Source of the DNA: Brevundimonas subvibrioides
GTDB lineage: Bacteria; Pseudomonadota; Alphaproteobacteria; Caulobacterales; Caulobacteraceae
Assembly: GCA_002280475.1 (NCBI GenBank)
Contig: NCEB01000024.1
Coordinates: 1 to 55,323 of the forward strand
DNA: 55,323 nt
Direction: 5' to 3'
The notes under the pieces are model-generated. The model made no database searches. It saw nothing but the letters and a program-made list of their open reading frames with translations, and was not told the origin of the DNA. Shown here in pieces: positions 51,073 through 55,323 of this stretch; the stretch's first letter is position 1; each line of letters opens with the position of its first letter. A program made the position numbers and the translations under genes.

Positions 51073-52230
51073 ATGAGCCACGACGCCTCCGCACTCGGTC
51101 ACATCCGCCCCTGGCGACACATCGAACGGCGAAAGAGCCGCCAGATCATGGTGGGCCCGGTCGCGGTCGGAGGCGGCGCGCCGATCAGCGTCCAGTCGAT
51201 GACCAACACCCCGACGACCGATGCGGCCGCCACGATCGACCAGATCCGCCAGCTGGAAGAGGCCGGGGCCGACATCGTCCGGGTGTCCTGCCCCGACGAG
51301 GAGTCGACGGCGGCGTTCCGGACCATCGCACGGGAGGCCCGGGTGCCGCTCGTGGCCGACATTCACTTTCACTACAAACGCGGCATCGAGGCCGCTCAGG
51401 CTGGCGCGGCCTGTCTGCGGATCAACCCCGGCAACATCGGCAGCCCGGACCGGGTGCGAGAGGTCATTCAGGCGGCCAAGGATCACGGCTGCTCGATGCG
51501 GATCGGCGTCAACGCCGGCAGCCTGGAAAAGGAGCTGCTGGAGAAATACGGCGAGCCCTGTCCGGAGGCCATGGTCGAGAGCGCGCTGAGCCACGCCCGC
51601 ATCCTGCAGGACCACGATTTCCACGAGTTCAAGATCTCGGTGAAGGCGTCCGACCCCTTCCTGACGGTCGCCGCCTATCAGCAGCTGGCCGAGGCCATCG
51701 ACTGCCCGCTGCATCTGGGCGTGACCGAGGCGGGGCCCTTGCGGACCGGCACGATCAAGTCGGCCATCGGCATGGGCTCCATGTTATGGGCCGGGATCGG
51801 CGACACCATCCGGGTGTCGCTCGCCGCCGATCCGGTCGAGGAGATCAAGGTCGGGTTCGACATCCTGAAGTCGCTGGGCCTGCGTCACCGGGGGGTGAAC
51901 ATCATCGCCTGCCCGTCGTGCGCCCGTCAGGGGTTCAACGTCATCGAGACCGTTGGCGTTCTGGAGGAACGGCTGGCCCACATCTCGACGCCCATGAGCC
52001 TGTCGATCATCGGCTGCGTCGTGAACGGGCCGGGCGAGGCCCTGTACACCGACGTCGGCTTCACCGGCGGCGGGGCGGGATCGGGCATGGTCTATCTGAA
52101 CGGCAAGATCGCCCACAAACTGGCCAATGCCGAGATGGTCGAGACGATCGTGTCGATGGTCGAGGACAAGGCCGCCGAACTGGACGCCGCCCGCGCCGCC
52201 CAGACCGCGGCGCTGCAAGCCGCCGAATAG
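51073..52230 (+). CDS. ispG: 4-hydroxy-3-methylbut-2-en-1-yl diphosphate synthase
   Basis: 385 residues. [21 protein letters not shown] and RVSCPDEES define the N-terminal TIM barrel, and [15 protein letters not shown] holds the first cysteines of the [4Fe-4S] cluster, with the third in [12 protein letters not shown]. It performs the penultimate step of the MEP isoprenoid pathway using reduced flavodoxin or ferredoxin. The shorter bacterial form without the extra insert domain is present. Confidence 0.97.
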   Translation: MSHDASALGHIRPWRHIERRKSRQIMVGPVAVGGGAPISVQSMTNTPTTDAAATIDQIRQLEEAGADIVRVSCPDEESTAAFRTIAREARVPLVADIHFHYKRGIEAAQAGAACLRINPGNIGSPDRVREVIQAAKDHGCSMRIGVNAGSLEKELLEKYGEPCPEAMVESALSHARILQDHDFHEFKISVKASDPFLTVAAYQQLAEAIDCPLHLGVTEAGPLRTGTIKSAIGMGSMLWAGIGDTIRVSLAADPVEEIKVGFDILKSLGLRHRGVNIIACPSCARQGFNVIETVGVLEERLAHISTPMSLSIIGCVVNGPGEALYTDVGFTGGGAGSGMVYLNGKIAHKLANAEMVETIVSMVEDKAAELDAARAAQTAALQAAE

Positions 52231-52239
52231 GCTGACGAC

Positions 52240-52836
52240 ATGAAGCTCTACATCGCCCCGCCGTCGCCGTTCGCGCGCAAGTGCAGGATCGTGGTCCGCG
52301 AGAAGGGGCTGGCGGACCGGGTCGAGGACGTCGTCGTCAATCCCTATGAGAGCCCCGAGGCGCTGCTGGCGGTCAAACCGATCGCCCAGGTGCCCGCGCT
52401 GCTGACCGACGAGGACGAGGCGATTCTGGACAGCCCGGCGATCTGCGAGTGGCTGGACCGGCACGGCTCGGGGCACGTTCTGCTGCCGGTCGATGGGCCT
52501 GAGCGGTGGCGGATCAAGCGGGTCGAGGGTCTGGCCTCGGCGGTGCTGGAGATGGGCGTGAAGCTGGTGCTGGAGAAGCGCCGGCCCGAGAGCGAGCGGT
52601 CGCCGTCGTGGATGGCGCGCTGGACCGAGAACATGGGGCGCGCGCTCGACGCCCTGGAGGCCGCCGATGTCGCCGCCGAGCCGCTGGACATGGGCGTCAT
52701 CACCGCTGGATGCGCCGTGACCTGGCTGGATTTCCGCCATCCCGACTATGACTGGAAGACGGGCAGGCCGAGGCTGGTGGCGCTCCAGACCGCGCTGGAG
52801 CAGCGGCAGAGCTTCCGCGAGACGGTTCCGGCCTGA
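52240..52836 (+). CDS. Glutathione S-transferase family protein
   Basis: 198 residues. An N-terminal thioredoxin-like domain starts MKLYIAPPSPFARKCRIVVREKGL (Ser near residue 9 as likely catalytic residue) with the conserved VPAL and DSPAICEWLD (glutathione contact), followed by a helical C-terminal domain. It lies 9 bases after ispG and converges on recQ. Substrate unknown. Confidence 0.9.
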   Translation: MKLYIAPPSPFARKCRIVVREKGLADRVEDVVVNPYESPEALLAVKPIAQVPALLTDEDEAILDSPAICEWLDRHGSGHVLLPVDGPERWRIKRVEGLASAVLEMGVKLVLEKRRPESERSPSWMARWTENMGRALDALEAADVAAEPLDMGVITAGCAVTWLDFRHPDYDWKTGRPRLVALQTALEQRQSFRETVPA

Positions 52837-52838
52837 GG

Positions 52839-54698
52839 TCATCCCAGTTCGGCCAGCACCTTGAGCACGCCCGCGCCATAGCGATCGATCTTGGACTGGC
52901 CGACGCCAGCGATGTCGGCCAGGGCGGGCAATGATCCGGGCTCTCGCTGGGCGATCTCCAGCAGGGTCTTGTCCTGGAAGATGACATAGGGCGGGACGTG
53001 CTGTTCGGCGGCGCGGTCGCGACGCCAGGCGCGGAGCGCCTCGAACCGGGCGCGGACGTCGGCGTCCAGGGCCTCCACAGCCGCGTTCCGGTCATTGCGC
53101 GTCCGGGTTCGCGGATTGCCCGAGCGGCTGGAGGCGTCGAAGCCCGGCGGGGTGCGACGGACCTCGACCCGGGTCTCGCCGCGATAGACGGCGCGGATGC
53201 GTTCGGGGTCGCCCAGCATGACCAGGGGCTTGCCCTCGTTGGGGTCCTCGACCAGCAGGCCCTCGAACATCAGGTGGTCCAGCACGTCGCGCCAGCCGGT
53301 GGGAGCGATGTCCTTGCCGATGCCCCAGGTGGAGAGGCCGGTTTCCCAGGGCTGGGCATCCTTCGTCTTGCCCGTGAGGTGATCGACGATGCGGCCGCGT
53401 CCGTACCGGCCGCCCAGCCGCTGGACGGCCGCCAGGGCCTTCTGGGCCGCCACGGTGGCATCGTGCAGGGCGGGCGGGTCCTGGCAGATGTCGCAGACGC
53501 CGCAGACGTCGGCGTCGGTCTCTCCGAAGTATCGGCGGACGGCCTGGGCCCGGCAGGTCGCCCCGTCCAGCATGGCGAACAGCTGGCGGGCCTTTCGCGT
53601 CTGGACCGCCTTGACCGCCTCGTCCATGGGGCGGCCTTCGAGACGACGCAGCGTCCAGGCGATGTCGGAGGGGCCATACAGGGTGATGCCGTCGGCGGGC
53701 TCGCCGTCGCGGCCGGCGCGGCCGATCTCCTGCCAGTAGGCCTCCAGACTGCCCGGCGGGTCGGCGTGGATGACAAAGCGGACGTCGGCCTTGTCGACCC
53801 CCATGCCGAAGGCGATGGTGGCGACCATCACCGCCCCGTCCTCGGCCAGGAATCGCTCCAGCCGCCGGTCGCGCTCGGGCCCGGCCATGCCGGCGTGATA
53901 GGCGATGGCGTTGGTGCCGGCCGATTTCAGCGCGTCGGCCACGCGCTCGCAGCCGTCGCGGCTGCCGCAATAGACCACGCCGGACTGGCCTTTCCGTGCA
54001 CGGACGAGCTCGATGACGTGGGCATCGGTCTTGGCGCGAGAGGCGCTTTCCTTCCTGACCGCAGACAGCTGCAGGTTCGGGCGCGCGAAGCTATCGACGA
54101 AGACGGCGGCCCCGTCCAGATGCAGGGAGGCGAGGATGTCGTCACGGGTGCGGGCGTCGGCCGTGGCGGTGACGGCGATCCGGGGCACGCCGGGGAACAG
54201 CTGACCCAGCCGGCCCAGGGTGCGGTAGTCAGGGCGGAAGTCGTGGCCCCACTGGGAGACGCAGTGGGCCTCGTCGATGGCGATGAGGGCGAGCGGCAGG
54301 TCGGCGAGGCGGTCCAGCAGGGCCCCGGACTGCAGGCCCTCGGGCGAGACGTAGAGCAGGTCCAGATCGCCGGAGCGGGCGGCGCGCAGCACGCCGGAGC
54401 GTTCGTCCAGCGACAGGCCGGAATCGAGGCGGGCCGCGCGGACGCCCTGCTGTTTCAACGCCTCGACCTGATCGGTCATCAGGGCGATCAAGGGCGAGAT
54501 GACGAGGCCCAGACCCGGCCGGATCAGGGCGGGGATCTGGTAGCAGACGCTCTTGCCGCCGCCGGTCGGCAGCACGGCCAGGACGTCGCGCCCGGCCAGG
54601 ACCTCGGCCACGACCGAGGCCTGAAGCCCCCGGAAATCGGCATGGCCCCAGACCCGCTCCAGAGTGTCGCGGGCGGCCGAGATCGGGTCGTGAATCAT
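52839..54698 (-). CDS. recQ: ATP-dependent DNA helicase RecQ
   Basis: 619 residues. Superfamily 2 motifs: LPTGGGKSVCYQIPAL (Walker A), IDEAHCVSQWGHDFRPDY (DEAH plus aromatic loop), YQEIGRAGRDG-type motif VI (YWQEIGRAGRDGEPA), a zinc-binding region (CRAQAVRRYFGE, CGVCDICQ), a winged helix and the C-terminal HRDC domain (LPALADIAGVGQSKIDRYG). It unwinds recombination intermediates. Normal length, no lesions seen. Confidence 0.97.
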   Translation of the reverse strand: MIHDPISAARDTLERVWGHADFRGLQASVVAEVLAGRDVLAVLPTGGGKSVCYQIPALIRPGLGLVISPLIALMTDQVEALKQQGVRAARLDSGLSLDERSGVLRAARSGDLDLLYVSPEGLQSGALLDRLADLPLALIAIDEAHCVSQWGHDFRPDYRTLGRLGQLFPGVPRIAVTATADARTRDDILASLHLDGAAVFVDSFARPNLQLSAVRKESASRAKTDAHVIELVRARKGQSGVVYCGSRDGCERVADALKSAGTNAIAYHAGMAGPERDRRLERFLAEDGAVMVATIAFGMGVDKADVRFVIHADPPGSLEAYWQEIGRAGRDGEPADGITLYGPSDIAWTLRRLEGRPMDEAVKAVQTRKARQLFAMLDGATCRAQAVRRYFGETDADVCGVCDICQDPPALHDATVAAQKALAAVQRLGGRYGRGRIVDHLTGKTKDAQPWETGLSTWGIGKDIAPTGWRDVLDHLMFEGLLVEDPNEGKPLVMLGDPERIRAVYRGETRVEVRRTPPGFDASSRSGNPRTRTRNDRNAAVEALDADVRARFEALRAWRRDRAAEQHVPPYVIFQDKTLLEIAQREPGSLPALADIAGVGQSKIDRYGAGVLKVLAELG

Positions 54699-54995
54699 GC
54701 GTCAGGACATACGGGAAACCGGGGGGATTGGCAGGGGGTTTTGGAGGTCGGGCTCGATGTCTCCTCCCTATTCGCCGCTTGGCGAATGGGGAGGTGGTGC
54801 GGCGGCCATGCGTCATCGCTCTTCCGCTGCGAACGGGTGGGAAGGGCGGGCGGAGCGTCCCGGCGGTCGCCGGGATGACAATGAAATACCGTTTCGCGAA
54901 CGCCTCGACGCTCCGCGCGATTGGTCTTAACGGAAGCGGACGGCCCCGCGTCGTTCGGACGCGACTGACCGGGGACCAACGGCTCTGTTAGAGCC
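54699..54995. other. Intergenic region with palindromic repeats
   Basis: There is no credible gene in this stretch. A strong hairpin is formed by CCTCCCTATTCGCC (54763-54776) and GGCGAATGGGGAGG (54781-54794) with a GCTT loop. A second palindrome, CCCGGCG-gt-CGCCGGG, follows near 54859. GGCTCT-gtt-AGAGCC (54981-54995) lies directly before the 6S RNA and may be part of its 5' region. Such units look like the dispersed intergenic palindromes of this bacterial group. Confidence 0.6.
54763..54794. repeat. Intergenic hairpin repeat
   Basis: 14-base arms with one G-T pair and a GCTT tetraloop. There is no run of T after it. Probably a dispersed palindromic element rather than a terminator; genome-wide copy number is unknown. 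Confidence 0.55.
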
Positions 54996-55160
54996 TTGCC
55001 GCTACTGACGCCTCCGGCGGGAGGGTCGGCGTGCTTGCGAGAGCCGATCCCCTGAACATCATGGGTCTTCTGCCCATGATCTTGTTGGTGAAGCTACCGC
55101 CCGGAACGCGGTCCCGGGCTGCTTGAGCCCGTCGCCGTGAACCGTCAGATCGCCTCACGC
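54996..55160 (+). ncRNA. ssrS: 6S RNA
   Basis: The order of elements matches 6S RNA: a closing stem (CTGACG at 55005-55010 with CGTCAG at 55143-55148), then CCCCTGAAC, a hairpin with ATCATGGG/CCCATGAT arms, GTTGGTGAAGC, a further CCCGG/CCGGG stem and a return strand ending CGCC. CCCCTGA...GTTGGTGA is the block also seen around the open bubble of the E. coli molecule. 6S RNA binds the sigma-70 holoenzyme as a promoter mimic. The exact ends are uncertain by about 10 bases on each side. Confidence 0.78.
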
Positions 55161-55323
55161 CACCCCCCGGCCCCTGACGCCGGATGACCGCTCTTCACGG
55201 CCTCCAGTCGTCGGGATCGGGAAGGCCCCCGCTCCAACCGCTTCCGCCGCGACAAGCTCGCAAGGCCTTGCGCCCTTCCCAGGCGACGGAACCGAGGGGG
55301 AGGGTAGCACGCGCGTCAATGCG
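55161..55323. other. Region after 6S RNA to the window end
   Basis: No complete gene is recognisable in these 163 bases. In many proteobacteria a 5-formyltetrahydrofolate cyclo-ligase gene follows 6S RNA; its start would have to lie beyond the window. Confidence 0.4.

Noticed and set aside
52998..54878. 626-codon plus-strand frame over recQ
   Set aside because: Antisense shadow of a convincing RecQ helicase.
1..55323. CRISPR array
   Set aside because: No regularly spaced 20-40 base direct repeats with unique spacers are present. The only tandem arrays are the 72-base pair and the 7-base repeat.

Overview
The window reads as high-GC alphaproteobacterial DNA, most likely Caulobacteraceae (Brevundimonas/Caulobacter type). 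This rests on the ubiG-lysC-ptsP-HTH-ispG backbone, abundant TonB-dependent receptors, GPH-type sugar transporters and protein-level resemblance. The assignment comes from pattern recognition, not from a database search.

Positions 1-32,800 hold accessory catabolic genes. They start with a broken 4-hydroxyphenylpyruvate dioxygenase gene (hpd) with a small VOC protein, a LysR regulator and a Tat-exported M19-type dipeptidase. A complete L-rhamnose pathway follows: isomerase (8811-10103), FGGY kinase (7261-8673), bifunctional rhamnulose-1-phosphate aldolase/lactaldehyde dehydrogenase (21516-23630), an LldD-like L-lactate dehydrogenase (20186-21349) and a DeoR regulator. Together they can take L-rhamnose to DHAP and pyruvate. 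A TonB receptor and a GPH symporter probably bring the substrate in. Between them lies a tightly coupled minus-strand operon of six genes (18622 down to 10111): GH78 rhamnosidase, esterase, exported RidA, phosphomannose-isomerase-like cupin, GHL6/GH42-like protein and class II aldolase. It looks built to process a rhamnose-containing glycoside, but two or three of its steps have no obvious known role.

A decayed IS3-family element (about 24805-25793) separates this from a second sugar cluster: GH2 enzyme, GH30 lipoprotein, LacI regulator with a clean operator, MFS transporter, secreted EEP phosphatase and a TonB-receptor remnant.

Positions 33,228-42,698 are the integrase-proximal end of an integrative element: DUF2493, Toprim, DUF6915-like, DUF6878-like, ParB-like and ArdC-like proteins, a HigBA-type toxin-antitoxin pair, an AlpA-like HTH protein and a tyrosine integrase. 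It ends in the 3' half of a tRNA-Leu(CAA) gene, an attachment site. The intact tRNA and the other end are not in this window, so the catabolic genes may be cargo of the same element.

From 42,773 rightwards is conserved chromosome: a small TonB-like protein, a Bcr/CflA efflux pump, ubiG (with a VapBC-type module wedged against it), lysC, ptsP, a RodZ-like HTH protein, ispG, a GST, recQ and a 6S RNA at the right edge. The most notable sequence-level oddities are an isomerase gene with no ATG, GTG or TTG start (CTG proposed), a near-identical leader in front of two mobile-element genes, a nested palindrome in the mobile module and a set of shared palindromic operators.
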